A stretch of DNA of 64,000 nt from Bacillus sp. FJAT-26390 (GTDB lineage: Bacteria; Bacillota; Bacilli; Paenibacillales; Paenibacillaceae): NCBI RefSeq assembly GCF_001682865.1, contig NZ_MAQX01000022.1, positions 793,639 to 857,638 on the forward strand, written 5' to 3'. Below the pieces are notes generated by a model that was given only the letters and a program-made list of their open reading frames with translations, had not been told where the DNA came from and made no database searches. The stretch's first letter is position 1. The number at the start of each line of letters is the position of its first letter. Made by a program: the position numbers and the translations under genes. This document shows positions 57,809 through 64,000 of this stretch, in pieces.

Positions 57809-58663
57809 ATATCCTTTGCTATCATACTTGTTTTATGCTCGGGGCTTACACACGCCATTTGGAATTTATTTACGAAGACGAGCAGAAATAAAAGTGTTTT
57901 TCTGTGGTTAATTCATATTACAGCTTTTGTTTTGCTTCTTCCTTATTTCATTGTTGATGTCACGAGCAGCTCCATTTCGTTAAGCGGTTATTTATTCATG
58001 CTTCTGACAATGGGATTTCAAATGGGCTACTTTTTTCTGCTGCCGATCGTTTACCGCAAAGGCGAGATGTCGCAAATGTACCCGATTATGCGCGGCACGG
58101 GAGCTCTGCTTGTCCCGCTCTTCAGCGTATGGATCTATAACGAATCGTTATCGGCTCTCGGATGGATCGGCGTAGGCTGCATCGTGCTAGGATTGTTTGC
58201 TATAAGCGGATTTTTGAAGAAGCAGCATGGGTCAGCGATAAGTTTGCGAAATATTTTTCCCGCACTCATGGTCGGTTTATGTATTACGGGTTACGTCATG
58301 ACAGATAAAATGGTGCTTCAATCATTGTCTCCGCTGTCTATCATTGAGCTTAGCAACATCGCCTATGTCATCGTGTTAAGTCCTGCCGTGCTTCGCTCCA
58401 AGCAGATTAAACAGGAATGGCAGGTTAATAAACAAGCCATTTTATGGGGGACGATCCTATCGCCCGGTTCCTACTTGCTGTTTCTCTATGCGATGAATCT
58501 TGCGCCGTTGTCACATCTGGCTCCCATTCGCGAGATTGGCACGGTGTTCGGCACGATGCTCGGCATTTTTCTGCTGAAGGAGTCGAATGGCTTGAAACGG
58601 ATTTTGTTGTCAGCGGTCATTACGATGGGCGTCATTATGATTGGAATGTGGGGTAGCCCTTAA
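57809..58663 (+). CDS. EamA/DMT-family membrane permease, apparent AUA start
   Basis: Integral membrane transporter of the drug/metabolite type, about 284 residues and about ten helices in two repeated halves (for example LFMLLTMGFQMGYFFLLP and LLFLYAMNLAPLSHLAPIRE). The first in-frame normal start is TTG 57932, but that would remove the first helix and cut the first repeat. The 41 codons before it encode a typical DMT N-terminus (SFAIILVLCSG, HAIWNLFTK, NKSVFLWLIH). The frame closes with TGA at 57782-57784 and contains no ATG, GTG or TTG before 57932. AGGAGG at 57795-57800 sits 8 nt before ATA 57809, so AUA initiation is the simplest reading; a mutated start or sequence error are the alternatives. 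It is followed 26 nt later by a phosphodiesterase gene in the same operon. Substrate unknown. Confidence 0.8.
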   Translation: MSFAIILVLCSGLTHAIWNLFTKTSRNKSVFLWLIHITAFVLLLPYFIVDVTSSSISLSGYLFMLLTMGFQMGYFFLLPIVYRKGEMSQMYPIMRGTGALLVPLFSVWIYNESLSALGWIGVGCIVLGLFAISGFLKKQHGSAISLRNIFPALMVGLCITGYVMTDKMVLQSLSPLSIIELSNIAYVIVLSPAVLRSKQIKQEWQVNKQAILWGTILSPGSYLLFLYAMNLAPLSHLAPIREIGTVFGTMLGIFLLKESNGLKRILLSAVITMGVIMIGMWGSP

Positions 58664-58689
58664 AGCTTGCATAAGAGGAGAGATGGATA

Positions 58690-59508
58690 ATGGGGAAAAT
58701 AGAAAGAGTGTTTATTATTGGCTGGGACGGCGCGGGAAACTTTGTTCGTGCTGCCCATACGCCGAATTTGGATCGATTAATAAGCAGCGGGACTTTCGCT
58801 TTCAATGCGCAAACCGTATCGCCAACGATTAGCGCACAGTGCTGGGGAGCGCTTCTTCACGGTGTAGGTCCGGATAAACATGGTTTAACGAATGAAAGAG
58901 CAAGTGAATTTACGTATCCTGACGATTCCATGTATCCTTCTATCTTCAGAATCGTCCACAATGGCATTCCTGATGCCAAAATGGCAGCGTTTAGCGTTTG
59001 GAATCCGATTAATCATGGCATTATTGAATCGTCTATCGGGGTGCATAAGGTATCCATGAACGACCGCGAGCTTCCGCTGGCGGCAGCGGCTTACATTCGG
59101 GAAAATCTTGATTTGAAGCTGATGTTTATCGGCTTGGATCTGCCCGATGCAGCGGGGCACCAATACGGCTACAACACCCCCGAGCAGCTGCAGGCAATCG
59201 AAGAGACGGACGCACATACGGGAATCATTTTGCAAGCTATTGAAGAATCGGGTATTTTTGAAGATAGCTTGATCATCGTTGTCTCCGATCATGGGGGAGG
59301 AGGGGAGCATCCTCAGCAGCATGGCAGTGATCATCCGTCTGACAAAACGATATTTTGGGGCTGCGCCGGTCCGGGAATACAGCAGGGCGCCTCTCTTCAA
59401 GGAGACTTCTTCATTACAGACACTGCGGAAGTCGTTATCCGCGCACTTGGACTTGATACGCCGGATAATTGGGAAGCAAAGCTGCCGGAAGGCCTATTTC
59501 AAGTGTGA
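58690..59508 (+). CDS. Alkaline-phosphatase-superfamily phosphodiesterase (NPP-like)
   Basis: Metal-dependent hydrolase of 272 residues, of the nucleotide pyrophosphatase/phosphodiesterase branch. Visible metal and catalytic segments: IIGWDGAG (first metal aspartate), TVSPTISAQCWG (probable nucleophile threonine), GLDLPDAAGHQYG (Asp and His ligands), SDHGGGGEH (Asp-His pair) and a late His in QQHGSDHP. No signal peptide is seen, so the enzyme should be cytoplasmic. ATG 58690 follows AGGAG by 9 nt. It shares a transcript with the upstream DMT permease, suggesting the permease exports or imports a substrate or product of this enzyme; that link is inference. Confidence 0.88.
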   Translation: MGKIERVFIIGWDGAGNFVRAAHTPNLDRLISSGTFAFNAQTVSPTISAQCWGALLHGVGPDKHGLTNERASEFTYPDDSMYPSIFRIVHNGIPDAKMAAFSVWNPINHGIIESSIGVHKVSMNDRELPLAAAAYIRENLDLKLMFIGLDLPDAAGHQYGYNTPEQLQAIEETDAHTGIILQAIEESGIFEDSLIIVVSDHGGGGEHPQQHGSDHPSDKTIFWGCAGPGIQQGASLQGDFFITDTAEVVIRALGLDTPDNWEAKLPEGLFQV

Positions 59509-59573
59509 TCCCTCTAAGGAGGAGCAAAAAAGAGCAATAAGGATGCGCGATTTCAAATAGTGGCAACGGAAAC

Positions 59574-59604
59574 AGGATGTATGTTTTTAAAATGCATCCT
59601 TTTT
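59574..59604 (+). terminator. Intrinsic terminator after the phosphodiesterase gene
   Basis: Nine-bp stem AGGATGTAT / ATGCATCCT (one G-U pair), loop GTTTTTAAA, then TTTTT. It separates convergent genes. Confidence 0.85.
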
Positions 59605-59625
59605 GCTGTCTGCATTTATTTATGA

Positions 59626-59991
59626 TCAACGGGAGCTGCGTTTTCTGGACGTTTTCTGGCGTGAAGCTGCTGCAGCACGTGAATTTAGCTTCGCTTTTTT
59701 ATTTTTTGATCTTACTCTGCTGCTAGGTACGCCTGATAAGAAAGCTTTTGTACCGAATAATGAGCCTACCATTTTAAAGGCTGGGCGAATCTGCTGAAAG
59801 ATGCCGAAAAACTGTTGGACTTTTCCCATCATGGACATGATTCCGTCGAAGCCGCCAACCCGGGCAAGCATGGATCTGTCGCCTCCAGATGCAGGAAAGG
59901 ACGGAGAATCTTCAGATGGGTTAAAATCATTTAACGGCTCGCTTTCGGCAGGCAGAATTGCATTGGTCCGGATTCTTTTTATTCTTTTCAC
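59626..59991 (-). CDS. Small basic protein, possibly YqfQ/VrrA-like
   Basis: Protein of 121 residues. It has a polar N-terminus, a central amphipathic stretch (GIMSMMGKVQQFFGIFQQ, then a KMVGSLFG segment) and a strongly basic, Ser/Arg/Lys-rich tail. The central part resembles the YqfQ/VrrA-type proteins of sporulating Bacillales, but the match is by eye and weak. The start is GTG 59991; AAGGA lies about 12 nt upstream, a rather long spacing. Plus-strand ORFs across the same DNA have no ribosome-binding sites and less protein-like composition. It is convergent with the phosphodiesterase gene. Confidence 0.55.
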   Translation of the reverse strand: MKRIKRIRTNAILPAESEPLNDFNPSEDSPSFPASGGDRSMLARVGGFDGIMSMMGKVQQFFGIFQQIRPAFKMVGSLFGTKAFLSGVPSSRVRSKNKKAKLNSRAAAASRQKTSRKRSSR

Positions 59992-60202
59992 TTCGTATCA
60001 CTATCCTTTGCTCAATAATAATGAAGCCAATGACAACCTATTAGTTGTTGAAAGAATGACTCGCTAATCCCCATATGCCATTCTATTTTGGAGTACACTG
60101 TAAATTATGCATGGAATGTCTGCTATGATTGGATATTTGTTACCAAGACTAATAATCTATGTGATTCGCCTATGTATATCTAAGATGATGATAACCTTCC
60201 TC
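59992..60202. other. AT-rich intergenic region
   Basis: Upstream of the small basic protein gene. No convincing ORF, hairpin or consensus SigA promoter was found; it should contain the promoter for the minus-strand gene. Confidence 0.5.
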
Positions 60203-60237
60203 GAACGCAAAAGACCCATAAAATGGGTCTCTTGTTC
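60203..60237 (-). terminator. Terminator of the YjcZ-like gene
   Basis: Perfect 8-bp stem AGACCCAT / ATGGGTCT with a 3-nt loop, flanked by an outer GAAC/GTTC pair. On the minus strand the inner stem is followed by TTTTGCG. Confidence 0.75.
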
Positions 60238-60277
60238 AGTTTATATTTTACATGTGATATGGAAGATCAGCCGTTGA

Positions 60278-60448
60278 TTAACAGCAACCGCCATAATCGC
60301 CGACATGTTGTTTATCGTTGTTTTTTTCATCCTTTTTGTCTTCTCTTTTTTCATCGTTTCTCTCATTCCGGCTGCCTACTCCGCAACTGCAAGCGATAAT
60401 GACCAACAAAATAAAAAGAACTAAAATGGTACTTGTTTGATTAAACAT
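60278..60448 (-). CDS. YjcZ-like small membrane protein with charged tail
   Basis: Protein of 56 residues: a single membrane helix (TSTILVLFILLVIIACSC, residues 5-22) followed by a very charged Asp/Glu/Lys/Arg/Asn tail that ends YGGCC. The helix closely matches the LVLFILLVII core of YjcZ-family sporulation proteins, but that family usually lacks such a long charged tail. I chose ATG 60448, 11 nt after AGGAGG; the in-frame GTG at 60460 overlaps the ribosome-binding site and is unlikely. A terminator follows at 60203-60237. Likely a forespore or spore-envelope protein, by family resemblance only. Confidence 0.7.
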   Translation of the reverse strand: MFNQTSTILVLFILLVIIACSCGVGSRNERNDEKREDKKDEKNNDKQHVGDYGGCC

Positions 60449-60483
60449 GGTTCCATTCACCTCCTATTGATTTGAGCTCTCTA

Positions 60484-60511
60484 TAAGTTATGCCAGACTA
60501 TCAAGCTATGT
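60484..60511 (-). promoter_or_regulatory. Possible SigK-type promoter for the YjcZ-like gene
   Basis: Minus strand: CATAACTTA (60484-60492) fits the SigK -10 pattern CATAnnnTA, with AC 17 bp upstream (60510-60511). Transcription would begin about 30 nt before the ATG. The motif carries little information, so this is tentative. Confidence 0.3.
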
Positions 60512-60669
60512 TTGTATGTTTGTTACGGGAACATTTTTACAAGGTTATTAGTCTCGAAGCACTTAGCAGCGTTGAAACGAAATGCTTGCAACATAACTTG
60601 GCGCGTTTGCGTTATTTAGGCAAAAAGGAGTATGAACATTAATTTTAGAGGTGATGATGTGCTTTTAAA
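60512..60669. other. Intergenic region
   Basis: No clear gene. ATG 60632, directly after AAAAAGGAG, opens a frame of only 18 codons (M-N-I-N-F-R-G-D-D-V) that stops at 60686-60688 and overlaps the start of the doubtful small ORF in another frame. Confidence 0.4.
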
Positions 60670-60879
60670 GTGGTTGTTGGGCCTGTAATGGCAGCATCAT
60701 TAAGAGAAGCCGCATGGAATGAGTTGTCCAGTGGAGTGAAGGAATCTTTGATTAACGATTGGAGGCTGGCCGAGGTGAAGGAGGCAAAATGGAATGAAGT
60801 TCTTCTAGTGCTTGGCCCGATTGGCATTTATATAGACTCTTCAAATAACCAAGCGGTGGGGTACGATGAAAGAGAGTGA
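60670..60879 (+). CDS. Doubtful small ORF, hypothetical
   Basis: Up to 69 codons from GTG 60670 to TGA 60879. The translation looks protein-like (amphipathic, several Trp, ending VLGPIGIYIDSSNNQAVGYDE), but no good ribosome-binding site precedes GTG 60670 or ATG 60688. A short frame from ATG 60632, which has AAGGAG only 1 nt upstream, runs into it in another frame, so it could be a frameshifted remnant of a slightly longer gene. I do not recognise it. Confidence 0.3.
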   Translation: MVVGPVMAASLREAAWNELSSGVKESLINDWRLAEVKEAKWNEVLLVLGPIGIYIDSSNNQAVGYDERE

Positions 60880-60992
60880 TTAACCATTATGATTTATTTT
60901 ATCCCCTTTTGTGGTGGATTTAACTTCAAAGGTCACTCTGCTTTTCGAAAAAGCAGCGCAATTTTATATGACAGACAAAGTAGGAATAGAGA

Positions 60993-61019
60993 ACCGATCC
61001 AAGCGCTGCTTGGATCGGT
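60993..61019 (-). terminator. Terminator of the oxidoreductase operon
   Basis: Perfect 12-bp stem ACCGATCCAAGC / GCTTGGATCGGT with a 3-nt loop. On the minus strand it is followed by TCTCTATTCCT. It lies about 20 nt after the stop of the second oxidoreductase gene. Confidence 0.75.
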
Positions 61020-61037
61020 GCAAAAATGGCTGATCAT

Positions 61038-62024
61038 TTATAGCGTAACAGGCTGCTTTTGTTCCATCGAACGATAACCCGCAAGCGCAACACTCGTTGA
61101 ACGCATACCGTCTTCGCCTGTGATCGGGACGGGTTGGCCGTGTAGGATAGCCTTAACGAACGCTTGAATCAAATGGAAATCCATATTGTCTCCCCAATAA
61201 TTCCATTGTCCTTTGCCGTTTTGTTGGGCGTACAGCTCGTTAATTTGGGCAAGGCCGTCAATGGATATGACACCGCTCGTACCTATAATTTGCATCGTGA
61301 CATCCCCCCATGTCGGGAATGGCGGCGTTCTTGACCAGCTCGTATCGATTACCCCAAAAACGCCATTTGCAAATTTCACATGCAGCATGCCGGTGTCGTC
61401 TACATCCAGATTATCCTTGAATAAGGTGGCCGCATAGGCGTATACCTCTGTTGGCTCTGAACCGGTAAACCAATTCATCAGATCCATCACATGTACGGTA
61501 TGATCCAGCAGGGCGCCGCCCCCGGAGAGCTTCGGATCTACGAACCAGCCGCCTGGCGCAGTACCGCGGTTCGTTCCTTTAATGGCGACGATGCTGCCGA
61601 TTTCTCCCCGTTCAATCGCTTTCTTTGCTTGTGCGACCGCAGCTAAATAACGGCAAGGAAAGGCGGTCATCAGCTGTACCTGATTGTCGCGGCATGCCTT
61701 GATCATCGCCAACATTTCATCGTTCTGAATGCCTAGCGGTTTTTCGCATAGCACGTGCTTGCCTCTTCTGGCAGCTTCGATCGTAATCTCGGCATGAAAC
61801 ACATTTTCCGAGCAAATGACGACAGCATCTACTTCTTGGTCCAGCAGCTGGCGATAATCGTTGAAATAAGGCAGTTTATGCTCGGCAACGAGAGCGCTCA
61901 CCCTGCTCTCTACCGGATCGGCAATGCCAACCAGCTCGACTTCGGCAAGCCTCCGCAATGCCTCAAAGTACGAATAGGCATGGCCATGCGCAAAGCTGAT
62001 CATACCCACTTTAAGCTTCTTCAT
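61038..62024 (-). CDS. Gfo/Idh/MocA-family NAD(P)-dependent oxidoreductase
   Basis: Sugar or inositol dehydrogenase type enzyme, 328 residues, cytoplasmic. N-terminal Rossmann domain (KVGMISFAHGHAYSY, then VELVGIADP), the conserved CEKPLG segment with its lysine, and a C-terminal substrate domain with GGGALLDHTVHVMDL, whose Asp-His pair is typical of the active site. The nucleotide loop reads SFAHGHA instead of the usual GxGxxG. I chose ATG 62024, 8 nt after GGAGG; the frame stays open to 62042. It is the second gene of a two-gene operon (20-nt gap). Substrate not predictable; a sugar or sugar-like polyol is expected from the family. Confidence 0.92.
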   Translation of the reverse strand: MKKLKVGMISFAHGHAYSYFEALRRLAEVELVGIADPVESRVSALVAEHKLPYFNDYRQLLDQEVDAVVICSENVFHAEITIEAARRGKHVLCEKPLGIQNDEMLAMIKACRDNQVQLMTAFPCRYLAAVAQAKKAIERGEIGSIVAIKGTNRGTAPGGWFVDPKLSGGGALLDHTVHVMDLMNWFTGSEPTEVYAYAATLFKDNLDVDDTGMLHVKFANGVFGVIDTSWSRTPPFPTWGDVTMQIIGTSGVISIDGLAQINELYAQQNGKGQWNYWGDNMDFHLIQAFVKAILHGQPVPITGEDGMRSTSVALAGYRSMEQKQPVTL

Positions 62025-62044
62025 CTTGTATTCCTCCCTCACGA

Positions 62045-63019
62045 TTAGAGTTGAACGGGTTTGCCGGTACGCGCGCTCTCAAGCGCGGCATAGGCTATTT
62101 CAAGCGCTTTATAGGCATCCTTCGCCGTTACGATTGCTTCTGATCCGTCCCGAATGCAGCGGATAAAATGCTCGATCTCAAGCTCATAAGGGCTCTTGAA
62201 TGCAGGGCTCTCTGGGATGGCTACGGTTGGGGCTGACGTTCCATTAGCGTGCTTGTGGATTTGAAGCGAGCTGCTCTTTAAGCTGTTCGCCATGACAACG
62301 CCGGCATTACCGGCAATTTCCGCCTTCGTATGAAAGGGTCCGGGAAAGCCCCAATTCGCTTCGACGTTTGCAATGGCGCCACTTTCGAATTGCAGCGTTA
62401 CTAGCGCGTATTCCAGCTGCTCATTTTGCGATAACATGGCGTATACCGTTTTGACTTCTCCTAGCGTCCATCTCAGGAAATCCAGATCGTGGATCATCAA
62501 ATCGACGATTACGCCGCCGCTTCTTGCACGGTCTTTGTACCAAGGCTTGGCATCGCCCGGATGGGAGCCAGCTCGGCTGGCATGGGCAACGCAAGCTCGG
62601 CCAATTGCTCCGCTGTCCAGCGATTGCTTCAAGCTCACATATTCCGGGAAAAATCGGACCACATGTCCGATGAACAAGCGGACACCGTTATTCTCGCAGC
62701 ATTTCATCATCTCGTCTGCATCTTCGAGCGAGAGGGCCATCGGCTTCTCGCAAATGACATGTTTTCTTGCCTTTGCAGCTAAGAGAGTATATTCTTTGTG
62801 TAAATAACTAGGCAGCGTAATGCTGATTACATCGAATTCAGCATTTGCCAGCATCTGCTCGAAGGAATAAAAGGCAGGAGCGCCTGTTTGCTCGGACAGC
62901 TTGTCGGCTTGATCCATCTGCAGGTCGCATACACCGGTTAATTCAACGCCTACCAGCTTTGTGTAAGCGTCTGCATGGACATGTCCTAGACCGCCGCATC
63001 CTAATACAACAACTTTCAT
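62045..63019 (-). CDS. Gfo/Idh/MocA-family NAD(P)-dependent oxidoreductase
   Basis: Dehydrogenase of 324 residues with a classical Rossmann start (VVVLGCGGLGHVHADAY), VELTGVCD, CEKPMA (catalytic lysine), GHVVRFFPEY and the GGVIVDLMIHDLDFLRW helix with active-site Asp/His. ATG 63019 has AAGGAG 7 nt upstream. First gene of an operon with the next oxidoreductase; both read away from the AraC-type regulator at 63150, which probably controls them in response to a sugar-like ligand. Confidence 0.93.
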   Translation of the reverse strand: MKVVVLGCGGLGHVHADAYTKLVGVELTGVCDLQMDQADKLSEQTGAPAFYSFEQMLANAEFDVISITLPSYLHKEYTLLAAKARKHVICEKPMALSLEDADEMMKCCENNGVRLFIGHVVRFFPEYVSLKQSLDSGAIGRACVAHASRAGSHPGDAKPWYKDRARSGGVIVDLMIHDLDFLRWTLGEVKTVYAMLSQNEQLEYALVTLQFESGAIANVEANWGFPGPFHTKAEIAGNAGVVMANSLKSSSLQIHKHANGTSAPTVAIPESPAFKSPYELEIEHFIRCIRDGSEAIVTAKDAYKALEIAYAALESARTGKPVQL

Positions 63020-63149
63020 GATCCATCTCCTTGTATCGTTGATAGGTTATCTGCTCTAAATGATACACAGCAGGTGGAAGGATCGTATATGCGAATTTTC
63101 ATTCAATTTGTATCCATATTCAATCTATTAATTTGGCGGAGGAGACTAT
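63020..63149. promoter_or_regulatory. Divergent intergenic region, oxidoreductase operon / AraC-type gene
   Basis: This 130-bp gap must hold both promoters and the regulator's site. It is AT-rich in its right half (63090-63135). I could not fix a convincing -35/-10 pair on either strand. Confidence 0.5.
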
Positions 63150-64000
63150 ATGGACAGCTTTCAAGAGCCCATTCACTATCAGAATCCACAGCTTTGCATT
63201 AAGGTTTGGAAGTTTACCCATTCGGGAAATGAACATTTTGGCTACCAGCCTTGGCATTATCATAAGGAAATAGAGTTCATCCTCGTGCTCGAAGGCGTTC
63301 ATGAAATGCATACGCCAACGGCAGCCTACAAGCTGCATCCGGGGGACGTGATGGTAATCGGCTCCTCCCAGCTCCATAAATCACGGGTGCACCCCGGGAA
63401 ACATGTAACCTATATCGTGCTCCACGTCGATCTGGAGCCGTATTTTGATCCGGCGATGATGCATTATACGCGGCATTTCATGGAGATTATGAACCCGCTG
63501 GACGATCTGAACTACCTATTCAGCAAGTATCCCCATGTGCAGGAAGAGGTAGGCGCTATTTTGCTTCATATCCATGAGGAAGTGATGCACAAAAAGAAAG
63601 GCTACGAGATCGCCGTCAGTATGCATATTAAACATCTTCTTCTAGTGCTGCTGCGCAATGACGATCTGCTGCTGCTGTCCGCGCATGAGTATGTGGATGC
63701 GGATTTCTTGCGCCCCGTTATGGCCTATGTCGAGAACAATCTTGGCGAGAAAATTGAAATGGCGGAGGTTAGCCGGTTAGCAGGGATGAGCTATGTATAC
63801 TTTTCAAAATATTTCAAGAAAAAAATGGGGCTTTCATTTACGGAGTTTGTTAACCGCAAGCGGATATTAAAAGCTAAACGAATGCTAGTGACCGACAACA
63901 AAAGCATTACGAGCATCGCAGCGGCGGTAGGAATGGAAAATATGGCTCATTTCTATGAGTTGTTCAAACGGTTTAACCATTGCACGCCAAAGCAATTTAA
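63150..64000 (+). CDS. AraC-family transcriptional regulator (3' partial)
   Basis: One-component regulator, 283 codons visible, running off the window two bases into a codon. N-terminal cupin-type ligand domain (PWHYHKEIEFILVLEG, HPGDVMVIGSSQLH) and a C-terminal double helix-turn-helix (EMAEVSRLAGMSYVYFSKYF, then SITSIAAAVGMENMAHFYEL, ending CTPKQF). It should be complete or nearly so, as AraC proteins end soon after this motif. ATG 63150 follows GGAGGAG by 5 nt. It is divergent from two Gfo/Idh/MocA dehydrogenase genes, so it probably activates a carbohydrate-use operon. Confidence 0.92.
   Translation, partial: MDSFQEPIHYQNPQLCIKVWKFTHSGNEHFGYQPWHYHKEIEFILVLEGVHEMHTPTAAYKLHPGDVMVIGSSQLHKSRVHPGKHVTYIVLHVDLEPYFDPAMMHYTRHFMEIMNPLDDLNYLFSKYPHVQEEVGAILLHIHEEVMHKKKGYEIAVSMHIKHLLLVLLRNDDLLLLSAHEYVDADFLRPVMAYVENNLGEKIEMAEVSRLAGMSYVYFSKYFKKKMGLSFTEFVNRKRILKAKRMLVTDNKSITSIAAAVGMENMAHFYELFKRFNHCTPKQF

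Noticed and set aside
59603-60067. Two plus-strand ORFs opposite the small basic protein gene
   Set aside because: They lack ribosome-binding sites, overlap the terminator region and have unlikely composition; the minus-strand frame is more protein-like.
63120-63377. Minus-strand ORF at the right end
   Set aside because: It is antisense to the clear AraC-family coding frame.

Overview
The window comes from a low-to-mid GC Gram-positive, most likely a Paenibacillus or close relative. This rests on strong GGAGG-type ribosome-binding sites, frequent GTG/TTG starts, Bacillales-style NRPS signatures (Phe and Orn pockets like those of gramicidin S/tyrocidine synthetases), an EctB-type aminotransferase next to the NRPS, and a small YjcZ-like protein. 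The genus is inferred; no rRNA or species marker is present.

Positions 1-45751 hold most of a very large nonribosomal peptide synthetase, encoded by four collinear genes. The first is cut by the left window edge. I count 13 complete adenylation (A) domains plus the tail of another, 14 carrier (T) domains, 13 complete condensation (C) domains plus one half C domain, two epimerization (E) domains and one terminal thioesterase (TE). Pocket residues read by eye against GrsA-Phe suggest: [unknown]-Thr-Dab-Orn-X-D-Tyr-X'-D-Thr-Pro-Phe-Tyr-Val-Ser-X'', then release by TE. X and X' have nearly the same unassigned pocket; X'' is also unassigned. The product is therefore a peptide of at least 14 residues with adjacent cationic Dab and Orn. 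I do not recognise it as a known peptide. The start of the line, and hence whether the peptide is acylated, lies outside the window.

Positions 45771-49342 encode two translationally coupled ABC exporter half-transporters, the likely exporter or self-protection system. A convergent gene (49400-50878) encodes a membrane-anchored PAF-acetylhydrolase-like enzyme. Divergent from it is ectB (51115-52398), a diaminobutyrate aminotransferase without ectA or ectC; it would supply the Dab that the third visible module is predicted to use.

Positions 52554-59508 are accessory genes: an alpha/beta hydrolase; an ArsR-family repressor coupled to an AHSA1/SRPBCC protein behind a near-consensus promoter with repeated half-sites; an unusual UvrA-like double ATPase with a long cysteine-rich C-terminal extension; and a DMT-type permease, apparently started at AUA, followed by an alkaline-phosphatase-superfamily phosphodiesterase.

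Positions 59626-64000 carry small sporulation-type genes, a doubtful small ORF, a two-gene Gfo/Idh/MocA oxidoreductase operon and, divergent from it, an AraC-family regulator cut by the right window edge. No tRNA, rRNA, CRISPR array, transposase or phage gene was seen.
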